Assembly (NCBI RefSeq): GCF_029633865.1
Contig: NC_079213.1
Location: forward strand, 110,694,836-110,758,835
DNA from: Lampris incognitus
Lineage: Eukaryota; Chordata; Actinopteri; Lampriformes; Lampridae
Length of the DNA stretch: 64,000 bases
Direction: 5' to 3'
A program made the translations under genes and the position numbers. The notes under the pieces are model-generated. The model was not told the DNA's origin. It saw only the letters and a list, made by a program, of their open reading frames with translations, and did not search any database. Below are positions 1 through 13,000 of this stretch, piece by piece (the first letter of the stretch is position 1; every line of letters starts with the position of its first letter).

Positions 1-1806
1 TCCCCTCTGTGACACCTTCTACTTCAGACAAACCAATGTTCAAAGTACACAAATAGTGATTTTGCATTGTATTTTGAAATATAAGCATATGAAAGCGGGT
101 CTGGCCATGGAAGTTCACCTTAGCCTTACTGCGGAAAAGTGTCTATTGACGTCTACCTGTAACAGGGACGGCCTCAGAGGGTTGCAGGGCAGGCCGGTAT
201 ATGTGACCATCAGTGTCCTGGGTAAAGTCTGTGGCAGCAAGGATGGAGTTGCAATCACCGGGGGGGTTGATGCCTAAAGGACAAGAAGAGGCCTGTCACT
301 TTCTCACCATCCAGATGAACTGATTTATCATGCGGTTTTCTCAAATGATCAGCTGCAGTGGGTCCTCGTCAGACAAGAGTGCTTTCTGAACTTTTCAGCA
401 CACATGTGCATGCATGCATGTCACACATTTTGATTTAGCACGAGGCTGTGGCATAATTTTGAAATTGCATGAAATCTTCCAACAAAACATCACAGACTAA
501 CTTCCTCCTGTAAAAGTGACAGTAAATGCAGAAGAGTTGGCGTACTGCGGCGGGCGGTACTGTGTGTTTGTGCTGCCATTAACGGGAACGGTCTGGCCTT
601 GAAGCGGTTGTCAAGGCAGCCAGGGATGCTGCATAAAAAAGACCCGCTCACCGTCATGTCACCTGTAAATAAACAGGGTTAGCTAAAACCAGAGAGCGAC
701 GAGGGGGGGGGGTGAAGAAAGGGGGTTTCAAGTGTTGCTGTGGGTTGTTGCTCACTGTGGCGAAGGACTAAAGCTGTGAACAAGAAGTAAACTGAAGGGA
801 AACCACAAAAGCACAGAGCACACATGCCATCCATACACACATACACAGAGGGCCTTCACAGTTACACCGCATACACAGCAAACCATCATCTGGCCAATGA
901 TGGAAACTTTATTTTGCAAATCAAATACACCTTAGCAGCACTCTTAACACCGCTGGCTGTCAAACGTGTGTCAGGGTACTTCCACAGGACATTTAACTTT
1001 GCATTTACTTTGGGGGGCTGGGGCTGTCAGTTTGAAAGACCACGCATTTCCCATAAACAGATGGTTTCATCTTACAACAGCCATGCCATGCCGCTGGGAA
1101 CGGTGCACCGTTGTGGCGTGGTAGGACCCATATGATATCTACGGGTAGGACCCCCTAGCCTTCCTGGCAGCATGGAAATGTGCTGATGTTAATTCGCAAA
1201 ACCATAGCAGTCATCACATTTTCTGACAATAATATGAATGAAAAGAAAGCTCTTTCTTCTGGCCAACATCTCCTGAAAATCTCAAACAACCGACATAGAA
1301 AGCCCTTACCAAACACTTGTAAAAACGCTTTTGTTACCGGTTATGGTAGAAGAGCCTGATAACAATCTACAAAAAAAAAGCTAAAAAAGAAAAAACAACA
1401 ACTTCTCATCATGATAGATGAGAAGTTTGAGTATCCATAGACAAAACTTACCCAGAAGAATTGTGGCAAGGAAAGGAAGAAACCATCTACATCTAGGATC
1501 CTCTGCAATCATGTCTCAAAAAAGTAGAACTGAATAGAATAGGGTAGGATGGGATAGGATAGGATAGGATAGGGTAGGAAAGGATAGGATGGGATAGGAT
1601 AGGATAGGATCACACCACTTGAACTCTAGCAAAGATGAGACAGCTGAGGTTTGGTGACTGGAGTGTGAGCTGGTAAGGTGAAAAATCAACTACTCCCCTA
1701 AGTGACGAAATTTAGAGGAAGTCAATGGTAAGAGAGGGGGGGACGGCTCAGCCTCCCTCAGAATATTAACTTCATGACAGGTGACAGCCTCAGGAGTGTC
1801 CTATAA
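1..1806. other. Intergenic, no gene seen
   Basis: No convincing exon, RNA gene or element ends on either strand, apart from the GGATA repeat. Open frames here are short and not protein-like. Confidence 0.6.
1540..1612. repeat. (GGATA)n pentanucleotide repeat
   Basis: GGATA/GGGTA units with occasional changes. Confidence 0.95.
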
Positions 1807-1812
1807 GTATAT

Positions 1813-1909
1813 TGTAATGACCACGGAAGCCTAGACTCGCTAGCCCTTGGTTAACGGGTCGGACCCTTTAGTTGAGTGGTTAGCGCAGTCGCCCCCCGAA
1901 TTCGCTACA
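1813..1909 (+). mobile_element. Possible short tRNA-like LTR relative
   Basis: Starts TGTAATGACC and ends TTCGCTACA, flanked by GTATAT on both sides (1807-1812 and 1910-1915). Inside is GGGTCGGACCCTTTAGTTGAG, the same GGGTC-GACCC palindrome and A-box position as the better copies. The B-box half is missing. Confidence 0.4.
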
Positions 1910-1915
1910 GTATAT

Positions 1916-2343
1916 TCCTGTGGTGAGTCACTAAACGGGCACTGATTCGACTGCGCCGCGTTCTCTGTGTTTCTAAGGGAAGAGAAAGAGCGAATTATCA
2001 GGAACCGGGAACACCTCATTTGTCATTTCACCTCATGAAGTGAAACGACGTGCCGTTTCCCCCCAGCCCACAACACACATATGCAAACTAACACATATAC
2101 CCAAACCCTCCGCGTCCTGTCAGACCGCCCTCGGTGTTGCCTCCTGGGGTGCAGCTCCGGGCAAGGCCGCGGACCAGTGGGCCCAGCAGCCGATCCAGCG
2201 CCAGCTCTCCCGGCCAACAAACGAAGACAAAAATTCAGACGCAGACGTGGACAAAGACGCTGCACCGACGGTACTGGGTGAGGCCACCGCGAATGTGAAT
2301 CCGCGCCGCCATCTTCCCACACCGGAGGCATTATAAGGCAAAA
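1916..2343. other. CpG-rich stretch between two LTR-like copies
   Basis: GC-rich with overlapping open frames on both strands but no recognisable domain. Its right end shares GCCATCTTCC...GGAGGCATTAT with 13926-13962, so it is probably repeat-derived. Confidence 0.4.
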
Positions 2344-2347
2344 CATT

Positions 2348-2736
2348 GTAACCGGTTATTTTCTTGCCCGGTGCGGGATTCGATACGAGGTGTACTGCAC
2401 CACAAGGCGACGTCACTAACCGCTCGGCTAAAGGGTCAGACCCGTTAGCTAGGGGCTAAAGGCTCAGACCCGCTAGCTAGGGGCTAAAGGGTCAGACCCG
2501 TTTGCTAGGGGCTAAAGGGTCAGACCCGCTAGCTAGGGGGCTAAAGGGTCAGACCCGCTAGCTAGGGGGCTAAAGAGTCAGACCCGCTAGCTAGGGGCTA
2601 AAGGGTCAGACCCGTTAGCTAGGGGCTAAAGGGTCAGACCCGTTAGCAAGGGGCTAAAGGGTCTGAGTCGCTAGCTAGGGGCTAAAGGGTCAGACCCGCT
2701 AGCTAGGGGGCTAAGGTGTCTTATTAGTAGTTTACA
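2348..2736 (-). mobile_element. Solo tRNA-like LTR with expanded internal array
   Basis: Same family as the TRIM at 12.7 kb: TGTAACCGG on the left, TTTACA on the right. Flanked by an exact 4-bp target duplication, ACAT (2344-2347 and 2737-2740). The tRNA-like part is at about 2355-2440. The rest is a tandem array of about ten 28-29 bp units, where other copies have one or two. Confidence 0.8.
2428..2714. repeat. Ten-unit 28-29 bp tandem array inside the LTR
   Basis: Consensus CTAAAGGGTCAGACCCG followed by TTAGCTAGGGG (or CTAGCTAGGGG), about ten units with few changes. Each unit has two short palindromes, GGGTCAGACCC and CTAGCTAG. The unit is the A-box-upstream part of the LTR, so the array is an internal amplification. 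Confidence 0.9.
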
Positions 2737-2740
2737 ACAT

Positions 2741-3793
2741 CATCAACCGAGCAGAACTGCGACAGAGAGCTCTCCTTCATCGCCAAATCACCACCGTCTT
2801 CAAACGAGAGACTCTTTTCATGTAATAAAACTCACGGCAATTAAAAGCCAAGCTCCAAATCGTGTTACTGTATCGGCCTGAAGAGGAACACATCTAAATG
2901 CAGAATTTTTTAAAAAAAATTTCTTCCTCAGGTTGAAGCCAGCTGACACTTTCTTTTACTGTTTTGAGGAGATGGTGACGAAGTTCTCAGAGAGCCACGT
3001 TGTATTCCTGTGACCTTTGAACTCAAAGTCGAGTGTAGGAAGCAGCGCTGAACTTAGGCTGAGCCTCACAGCATTTCCTCCCAGGCTCGGCAGACGACCC
3101 TCCGCGTTTGTTTGAACGCGGGGGTCAAAGGTCACCGCATCAGCGCGGATGGAGTTTTTTTTTTATATATATATAAATCGTCGCGACGAGAAATGACCTG
3201 GTGTCCACGTGTTGACATTGATCCTCCGGCGTCCTTCGCGCTGGGCCCGACCCCCGCCCGAGACTGCGGGCCCTTCAAAACGGCGGCTCTTTGCGCCGGG
3301 TCGATCTACAGTAAACCACAAGAGGGCAGTATACACGCCAGTGTCTATGAACACGAGGCCATGTTTGCTTCTCCGGCATGGCGTCTACATTTCCAACCGA
3401 GTATGTTACTGCGGAGCTTTGCCTTTAGATAAACAGAGCTGCACCTTTGATACCCGGCATCCAAACCTCTCATCGTTCACCCCGTCTGACTTCTAACCTG
3501 TTGTTTGGTAACTGTAGTAGACCAACAGCGCTACCTAGCGGTGGTTAAGCTAGGCTCTCATATACCCCGGATGTTGACTGCTGCGACAGTCGGAGAGTTA
3601 CAATAAAGAGGACCGGACGTTGGGAATTGGTCTCCGGCTCAAATCACTGTTATGGATATATTAGCAGTATAAGATACATCCAGATGATATAGCGAATATA
3701 TTACAGTAACTATATATACATTTGTATACATTTTTATGTTTATACTCTCTGTATCACGTGTGCAACCAAGAGCCGAGTGTGTTGCTTTGCAAA
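2741..3793. other. Intergenic, nothing identified
   Basis: No element ends, RNA gene or convincing coding frame. Overlapping open frames at 3112-3496 in a GC-rich patch have no recognisable domain. Confidence 0.5.
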
Positions 3794-3797
3794 TATG

Positions 3798-3960
3798 TGT
3801 AAACTACTAATAAGACACGTTAGCCCCTAGCTAGCGGATCTGATCCTTTAGCCCCTAGCTAACGAGTCTGACCCTTTAGCCGAGCGGTTAGTGATGCCGC
3901 CTTATGGTACAGTATACTTCGTATCGAATCCCGCACCGGGCAAGAAAATAACCGATTACG
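3798..3960 (+). mobile_element. Solo tRNA-like LTR copy
   Basis: Starts TGTAAACTACTAATAAGAC and ends ACCGATTACG. Exact 4-bp target duplication TATG at 3794-3797 and 3961-3964. It has two of the 28-bp units, then the A-box TAGCCGAGCGG and the B-box-like GTATCGAATCC about 45 nt downstream. Confidence 0.8.
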
Positions 3961-4726
3961 TATGTTTTTCAATTTTCCAATTTTTTTTATTCTAAGAAAG
4001 TCCCAATTTTCTATTCTATATATCAGGCCCTTATTTTCTGTTTTGAACAAGTTGCACGTGGCCCAATTTCATATCGCTTGCTTCCTGTCAGGACAACCAA
4101 ATCAGGCTCTAAAAGCCACAATAAGGATTTTGTCAAGCACAACTCTTTTGTTTTTGTTTTTTTTTACATTTTTTGTTTTGTCTACTTTTTAAACGTTGCC
4201 TGGAATAGTTTGAACCCGGCTCACCTGTTTGCACACAGAGCAGCGCGGCGGGTGATGCGTCGAGGACATCGGTGTGGGGGTCGGTGACATCCGGGGTCAT
4301 GCAGGGTCAAGAGCCACAGGGACAAAGTATCAGCTAAAACACACAACTCGTCTACGTCACGAACACACACACACACAGAACACCGACAGTGGCCTTCTGA
4401 GCTCGGCTGAACTCGGGGGGCTCTCTGCCACAGAGCAGCCCACGCTAGTCGAGGCCCCTGTGCCCAGAGTCTGCAGTCGCCGTTGTACTGCCATGTTCAC
4501 AGCCCCGAGAGCTTCAGCTGCCCGTGACCTTTACACGCAACACGGGAGGTAGAGAAATCACCACACAGCTGCTGAAGTTATTATGAGGAAAGAAAAGGGG
4601 GGGGGCGGCAATCAAGTGCAAGTAATTGACATTTTATATATATATATATATATATACATACACACACACACACCAGTTAAACGCAGCAGTTATATGTCTC
4701 CATCTCATCTCTTGTTATATTTGTAT

Positions 4727-4793
<67 letters not shown>

Positions 4794-4890
4794 TGTTTTT
4801 TCTATGAATTTTTAACAAAAAAACAAAAACCGGTCGAAATGTTGCTTATTTCTCACCAGAAAATGTAACATATCCTTACAGTCATATTTG

Positions 4891-5054
<164 letters not shown>

Positions 5055-5143
5055 GTCTCATTCCAACTGATATATTGATTTGAGTGCGAGGAGAATTGAG
5101 CAAACAGGAGAGTCAACATTTACTTTCCAGCAACCTGGAACTA

Positions 5144-5205
<62 letters not shown>

Positions 5206-5239
5206 ACCTCCACTCTGTCCCCTGTGCCTTCATCCGTTA

Positions 5240-5365
5240 ATCAGGATCTCCACCAATAGTTTTCGGAGAAATCGGCTGTCACTCACTGAGTAGCAAGAAG
5301 TCAGTTTTGTGTCTGCACTCGGAGCGTCGCAGACGGAGGAGATACACCAGCTGCCTTCGGACAAG
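5240..5365 (+). promoter_or_regulatory. kng1: Probable kng1 promoter and noncoding first exon
   Basis: A good splice donor (GACAAG|GTAAGC, after 5365) lies about 500 bp before the coding start. It would pair with the acceptor after 5860 (C-rich tract, then GGAAGCAG), giving a 5' UTR exon that ends at 5365 and joins 21 nt before the ATG at 5882. Upstream are a GTTAATC half-site resembling HNF1 (about 5236) and CCAAT (about 5251), plausible for a liver gene. No TATA box is obvious. The exon's 5' edge is a guess. Confidence 0.4.
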
Positions 5366-5881
5366 GTAAGCCCCGCTCTCTCTACATCATCAGCATTTAT
5401 ACTAACGGAGAAAGTTGTGTTGTGTTGTGTTGTCGTGTTGTTGTTCTGTGTTAAGTACACCGAGAGAGCCATGAAACCAGAGTCAAACCCCACGTATATT
5501 CAAACCCACATGGCCAGCAAATGTGATTCTGATCCTGATTCTGATTGGGAAGAATGAAATGGTTGAAATTCAGCCAAAACAGGGGCTCTTTTTTAAGCTA
5601 CGGACCCGGATGAGAAATTTCGTCGTGTGAAAATTAGGGCCAAGGGGTTTCCTTTGTAGGTGGAAGGCAGTGAACAGCGGCATGGTTATATAGATGCATG
5701 CATATAGCCATGTAGATCAGTAGGCAGAGCGTTTCACTTCCCGTTCCCATCGGGGTCACCCTCAGCAGGTTATGATGTGTCTCAGCTAGGCCTCATATGC
5801 TGTGATATTTGATTTTTGTTTTTTCTCCCCCCCCCCCCCCCCATGGCTTTGTGGAAGCAGACGACAGCTAAAGACCGGACG

Positions 5882-7025
5882 ATGAGGACAGGAGTAGGGT
5901 TGTGTGTGCTGGGACTTCTGTGTCTCCACAGCCTGGTCCTGGGACAGGTACGACGAGAAGTAAAAACAGATGAATAAACAAAAAGGTCACGGTCTCTCTG
6001 TGTCTTTGTGGCCCGAAAGCCTCGTTTTCCTCTGCGAGATGGGATGACGTGGGTTAATTAGTTAATTACTTAATATGACTAGCGGTGGCACACTTAGTTA
6101 TGGATGTAAAACATTATAAATTCACAACACTAAGCATCATTTTGTATCGATCGAGTTAAACCCCAGTCCCATCAAGTACCAGACGGCTCTTTAGTTGAAT
6201 GTTGGCAACCACTATTTACTTCGTTTTCTATTATCGCTTGATGGTTTTCTTCTCTGGTCTTCCTCGGGGGCAGGACCAGGAGGCGGTGGAGGTCCCACCG
6301 GGGGTTCTGGTGTTTTGTGATGACCCGGCTGTACAGGAGGCCGTCGGCCTCGCTCTGGACAAGCTCAACGAGCATATTATTACTGGAAACAAGATGGCCC
6401 TCTATCAGATCCTGACGGCTAGCAAGGTAAACAAGAGAGGAAAATGGACAGATGCCAGTAAGGAAACACGAGGGACTCTGACAAGGGGGGGGGGGCGTAC
6501 TGGCAAAACATCAAGCGGTTGATTTTTACAGTGTCTTTGTAGTTACTTTTTAATGCTCGGTACATTTTACAGGTTTTAAATTGAATACTTTCAGTGTTGC
6601 GTAACTATGGATCGGGATGTGAGTTGATTTAGAGGTTGTCGCTCATTTGGACAGTCCATATTCAGCGTTGCTGTGAGCTCCATACAGCTGACGTCGAGAA
6701 GACGAGCACGGTGTATGGAAGTACGTAGTGTGAAGCACGAAATATGCACTGAGGATATGTTGACCCTGCATGTGTGTGTGTGTCTCTCTCTCTCTGTCTC
6801 TCTCTCTCTCTTTTTCTCATCGACCTCCTCCCAGTCGGAGAATGGCTCGGGCTCGTTCTACTCAGTTCAGTTCAGCAGCAGGAGGAGTGACTGTCCAGCT
6901 GAGAACGGCAACTCTTGGAGAGAATGTGGCTACCTTCTTGATGGTGCCAAGGTGAAAAATACTACTGCTTCTACTACTAAAACTACTGCTAACATCGGTA
7001 TTCATCATCATCATCATCATTATTA

Positions 7026-7072
<47 letters not shown>

Positions 7073-10000
7073 GCCTGTCTGTCTGTCTGTCTGTCTGTCT
7101 GCCTGTCTGTCCCCGCAACAGAAGGCCACTCTGTGCAACGCCACCATCTACGTGACGGGGACGGAAACTGTGGTAAAACAGGTGGACTGCCAAATGGGTG
7201 AGTGTGCAGGACAGGACAGGATCAGGGACCCTCAGTTAAAGGCCGGCGCTGTAAATACGGAAAAAGTTCAGGATGTGATTTTGCTTTGCGTTCAAGCCTG
7301 ACACGAAAGGAAGTGAAACCAAAATAAGCTGCTCGTAGACCATGGGAACCTACTCACTAAGAAGAGTTTGGATTAGATTTGATAGATCCGGATCGAGATA
7401 AAGTCACGTGCGAAGGTCGTCACTTTTTGCAGCGTGGGGAAAGGATTTGACAAAGGTTTCAGAGAACTGCGTCTCTCGAGAGACCGTTTATTTGACTTTT
7501 CTAGATCCTTCAGCGGCCTCCCTGCAGATAAAATCTGCAGATGTGGGTGTGTGTCCTGGTCTCTGAACTAGCGCCTCCTCTGGTCAGTCAGGGCACCTGT
7601 TCAGGGGGGAGGGGGAACTGGAGGGGGGGGGGTAGCGTGATTCTCCCACGTGCTACGTCCCCCCTGGCGAAACTCCTCACTGTCAGGGGAAAAGAAGCAG
7701 CTGGCGACTCCACATGTATGGGAGGAGGCATGTGGTAGTCTGCAGCCCTCCCCGGATCGGCAGAGGGGGGGGGAGCAGAGACCAGGACAGCTTGGAGGAG
7801 TGGGGGAAATTGGCCAAGTACAACTGGGGAGAAAAAGAGGGGGGGGGGGGGGAATCCTAGAAAAAAAAGAACCGGCGCACCTCAAGTCTCAATTCGCCTT
7901 TTATGAAAAGCCTCTTGGAAAGAGTTCTTGTCTTAATTCCACAGCAACAGAAAAACCCCCCTCTAATATGTGCCAGTCCCAAGTCTGCTCATCACTGGTT
8001 TGTTTGCTTCCAGAGGGAGTCAGTGGTCTGCCAGTACGGTGCACCGTGACTCATGGCAATGCAAAGTCCTGAGTTAAGGCGTCGAGCCAGACAGAGCACA
8101 TTTCACAGAAAGGAAACAGTGATTCATTGAGGAAAAAGTGCAACACGTGGGCGAAAGGAACACAGAGGCGAGCCGGTTGTGTAACAGATAAGCAGCATTA
8201 TGTCTGATACAGACAGCGCAACACTGAGTTTCAGCCAACCAGAGGAGGCTGCAGTTTAGCATAGACTTTACTCTGTTTGCCCGGCACTCACTGACTTCCA
8301 ACCCAAATCCTGAAACGGTGCTTCTTTTTTTTTTCCACCACCGCCCCATTCTTTAAACTGCTTTGCACTTCATTTAAGGGCGAGGGTCGAAAAATACCTT
8401 GAATATTAAAGTAGTGCCCACCTGCCTGGGCGTGCTTTGTCTCAGGAAAGTCAAATAGATTGTTGTGATACCGTCACCGGTAGGTGATGATGAGCTGGTT
8501 TAAAATGGGAGGCTGAAAGCAGCGTTGTAACTTGAAAGGCGAACCAGCACTGCAGCTCCAAACCTGTTTTCCTCGGACCGTTTGACATAAACCAGGCTTG
8601 CTGTTGCTATTTAACACGAGGAAAACAACATTATGACCGATGAGGATGTCTTTAAAGCAAAAAGGAGGATCGTAGGTGTGGTGCGTGATCTTGTTTTCAC
8701 ATTTTCCTTCTTAACAGTTATTAATAATGATAATAATATATCATATATAGCTATAACTGACAGGTAGCAGGTACACCGACACAAGTGAAAATATCCAAAT
8801 GGAGCTGCTTAGTGGTGGCGGATCATTTTCAAGGGAAAGTTAAAAAAAATCAAAATAACTATTAAGCCATAAAACTCAAAATGTGCATTTGAAAGCATTT
8901 CTAAATGTTTGCTAAAACAGTGAAGCTGCAAGTCTGAGAAAAAGTATTAACGAATCAGGGCCAGTGTAGCAAAGCAGATTACACCCCCCCCCCCCCGCCA
9001 AACTATACCCGGCCAAGCCTAAACTGTACCCTGGGGTATGAAATATGAAATAGCCTAGGCTGGTTTATACCCCTCTAGTCCAGATTATACCCCCCACTGT
9101 TAGTGCATACAAATGTCCTTCAGATTGGTAGATCAAGGTTAGGGGGGCTCCTAGTGAACACATATGTGTTAAAAAGCATGTTTTTGCTGTCATTTCTGAT
9201 GTTTTTAAGCTAAAATATTTATTAGCTTAGCTAAAAGGGCTAAAACTAGTTGCTAGTTAGCCAAAAGCTAATAGGCTAGGGAGGTGATCGAGATTTAAAA
9301 GTTTACATGTACGAAGTAACACTTCCGCTTGATCATGACGCCTCAATACTAATGGAACTGGGCCACTAAGTGGCGCTACAGCGAAACCTTTAATTTTATA
9401 TTTTTATCAACTATAAATAGGAATGGCCATGTGCATAGGCGTTTATAGCCCATTTTTGGGGGTGCTGCAGCACCCCTAAATTGAACCCCAGCACCCCTAA
9501 AATTGAAGAGATTTTTTATTTTTTACTGTATGTCCATGTTTAATAAACTGAAGAAATGTCAAAACCATATCCGGTATATGGTTTAAACGTAATTTTTTAA
9601 CAACAAAAATACAGCACCCCCCATGCTTCGAAAATGGTTTGATCCACCCCCCCCCCCCCCCAATTTATCTTGCCAGGGGGGCCAGCACTCTGGGTGCTCA
9701 GCACCCCTAAAGCTCTGATCCTAGAATCGCCCCTGGCCATGTGACAATTTGCCCCAGTAACTGTTATACATGTAATTAAATGATTCCATGATAAAATATG
9801 GTTTTGTGGGAATAACAAACAGAAGGAAGAAAATAAAGAAGCAAGGAAGAACAAGGGGAAGTGTAAAGTTTTGGGTGCCTACGTGTGTATTATTCAATTT
9901 TATTCGTTTTTTTCAAACAAAAATCCATCATGGATGATAACCTGTACAACCAGATTTTGAACTTCTACATCAGCTCTGTCTGAAAGTGTCCTCAGCATAT

Positions 10001-13000
10001 CTATGACCTGGATCTTGCCGAGAGCGTGAATGCAAAGTCTCAGTTTCGTCAAACAGCAAAGCCATTTGGTGCTGACGGTGGAACTCTCTTCCACGGGGTT
10101 ATGGAGGCTCTTGTCGAAACCCGTGTGCCCAACATCCTGAAGGCCTGTCATGACGATCCAGCCACATGAGGGCACTTTGGCAGAGATAAAACCTTCAGTA
10201 GAATATCTCACCGATATTACTGGAGAGGCATGAAGAATGATGTACATGAATACGTGAAGGCGTGTCCGAAGTGTTTTGTCAGTAATCCCAAAGTCAGCAA
10301 AGAAGCTTCGTCACTCAACCCCATACCTGTACCTATCAAGATCTGGAGTCTGGTTGGGATTGGCATTATTGGCCCTGTTCAAGAAACTACAAGTGGTAGC
10401 AAGTACATCGTTGCCATAACTGACCATTTCTCCAAGTGGCCTGAAGCCGCAGCTATCCCAGACAGGAGCGCAAAGTCAGTGGCAGAGTTCCTTTACTCTG
10501 TTGCATGTCGACTAGGCTGCACGGACACCCTTATCAGTGACCGGGGTCGTGAATTTGTAAACAAAGTTATTGACTTGCTTATGGACTGTTTCCAGACAGA
10601 TCACTGTATAGCCTCTGCACACCACCCACAGTCAAACGGCCAAAGGGAACGGGACAACAGGACACTCAAGGCTGCATTGAGTGAGCTCGTCAGCGACCAA
10701 GCCGATGATTGGGATCAGTACATTCCAGGCATTTTGTTGGCTTATCATACATCTATCCGTGCCTCAACAAAGTGCGTGCCCTTCGAAGGGATGTACGGCC
10801 ACACTGCCAAGCTACCCATCGACCTGAAGTCTGCCAACGAGAGTGATGAAGCACCACTTCCAGACTCAGCCAGCCCCGGTGTTCTGCAGACACTTCACAC
10901 CATTCCTAAAGACCTCTGTTCCACACTCTCCAGCAACATCGCCAGTGCACAGTCTTCTCAGAAGGAGAATTAGGATCGGTATAATCTGGACTAGAGGGGT
11001 ATAGTCTGGCCTAGCCCAAACAGTTTTAACAGTGATTACCATTATGCAGTGAAATCACATAATACCACAACAAGAGGTTACTTTCTTTACCTCCTTCACC
11101 TTCACCTCCTCTTTTCTCTCCGTTTCTCTTCGTCCTTCACCTCCCTCTAGATGATCCTGTGGTACCAGAGCGTGCCGCCTGTTTGGGCTGCCCCAAGGAT
11201 ATTGATACAGACTCGGAGGACCTGAAGGTCCCTCTGTCCGTCTCCATCGCCAAGTTCAACTCCATCTCCGACTCCACGAACCTGTTCGTCCTCAACCGTG
11301 TCGCCTATGCCACCAGACAGGTAGAGACTAACTGGGCGTGTGCAAGGGCCGGGGGCTGGTGGGGTGGTTAAGATAGAGCTGAGGTTTAAGCAGTTGAAAA
11401 TTAATGAGTTGAATGAGTCAAAGGATAATTCTGTTTTGTTTTTACTACCTGGGTCTTATTTTTGTAGTTTTTGCCGTTGTGCATATCAGTTATACCATTT
11501 TAGCCGCCAGCTTTATTTTGGAGATTTCGTACATGGGAGCACTACTACAGACAACATTAAAATGGCTTCTTATGGGGCAACTGAACATGTAGTACATGTC
11601 CCTTTAACAACAATAACAGAAAAACAAAACAGAACAAACAAACAAACAAAAAAACACATGATTTTCCATGACCTATGACTCCTCAATTAAGCTGGCCAGG
11701 TAGTTAGTTAATGGTTAACTACCATTAACTAACTACCTGGCCATACTTACCCACAGTAAGTATAGGCTGGTCATTCCTGTAAGTTGAACCAGGAAATAGC
11801 ACAGCAGCCCAATCGACCGTTCATGATATTGGGCATTTTGGGTAGTAACTTTTAACTTGCACTTACATTATCGCATCTAAATACGTGCTCGAGATCATTG
11901 GCTTAAATTAGACTTGTCTGACACCTTTATTCAGCTGCCCTATAAGAAGCTGTTGTAAAGCTCAGTCCAGTGTTGGTCCCATATCCAAAATCTCCACAGT
12001 GAAGCTGGCAAGTGAAATCATATCATAAACAATATGCACGATGGCAGAAACTACAAAAATTGAAACCCTCGTTGTAAAAACAACACAAAACCCAGAGTTA
12101 TCCTTTAACCACCGAATGTGGTTGTAAGGCACGTAGACATGACGAGTGGACAGCTCCTCCGTCCTGACTGCTTCTGTGTCCCTGCAGGTGGTGGCAGGTT
12201 TCAGGTACAAAGTGGGCTTTGATATGAGGAAGAGCACCTGCCCAAAGGCAGAACACAAAGACCTCAGTGACACCTGCGTCCCCCACGCCGATGACGTGGT
12301 AGGCCCCAAGTACAACGCTCATATCATAGATTGGCAGCACCCCATGCGATATTTATTATGAAGCTTTTTTTAAGTGTACCTTTGTATGTATGTGTGTGTG
12401 TGTGTGTGTTTATGTAGGAGCTGGCCCACTGTAACGCCACTGTGGATGTTGCTCCCTGGAGACATGAGGTTCCAGAGGCAAACATTGGATGCAGCCCGGG
12501 GGCCCATCCTGTCGTTGTAAGGGCCACTTGACACAGAATAGTTAGCTGTGGCGTCTGTGGGTTTTCTGTGGGCGTAACTGCGGGAAACGCTTTTACAGTT
12601 TTAAGGAAGAAATCAGAAATCCGTGCTATATTTCAAAGAGGGAGCTCGGCGCCAATGGGGGTAATTAAAGGGAAAACGCGCAAAATTGTCAACTTTATTT
12701 CTGTAGCCGGTTATTTTGTAGCCCGGTGCGGGATTCGATACGGGGTGTACTGCACCACAAGGCGACATCACTAACCGCTCGGCTAAAGGGTCAGACCCGT
12801 TAGCTAGGGGCTAACGTGTCTTATTAGTAGTTTACAGTCGTCACCCTCCCCGGAAGCTTGTTCTTCCCGCGCTCCGAAGAGACTTCTGAGGATCTGCACA
12901 CTTCCAGATCCCACCGCTGCCACCAATGTAAGCGGTTATTTTCTTGCCCGGTGCGGGATTTGATACAGGGTGTACTACACCACAAGGCGACATCACTAAC

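Larger units (their letters stand above)
9052..11020 (+). mobile_element. Integrase element with about 40-bp terminal inverted repeats
   Basis: About 40 bp at 9052-9092 is repeated in inverted orientation at 10980-11020, sharing TATACCCCTCTAGTCCAGAT. Between them is one integrase reading frame, with a TATAAATAG upstream (about 9412) and a nested hAT MITE. TIRs around a stand-alone integrase suggest a Ginger/GIN-like DNA transposon rather than an LTR retroelement, but no target duplication was found. It lies in kng1 intron 4. Confidence 0.6.

Noticed and set aside
2428-2714. Regularly repeated 28-bp units that look CRISPR-like
   Set aside because: Units are directly adjacent without spacers, in a eukaryotic genome, inside an LTR-like element with a target duplication.
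3870-3950. tRNA gene candidates in the LTR copies and SINE heads
   Set aside because: A- and B-boxes are present but no acceptor stem pairing or intact cloverleaf; they repeat as parts of mobile elements.
5843-5881. In-frame upstream ATG (MALWKQTTAKDRT) as kng1 start
   Set aside because: It falls in the C-rich tract before the acceptor GGAAGCAG and would put 13 hydrophilic residues before the signal peptide; the ATG at 5882 directly starts it.
7601-8072. 140-aa and 94-aa overlapping ORFs in kng1 intron 4
   Set aside because: They cover a SINE copy with G-runs; the translation has no domain and recurs wherever the SINE occurs.
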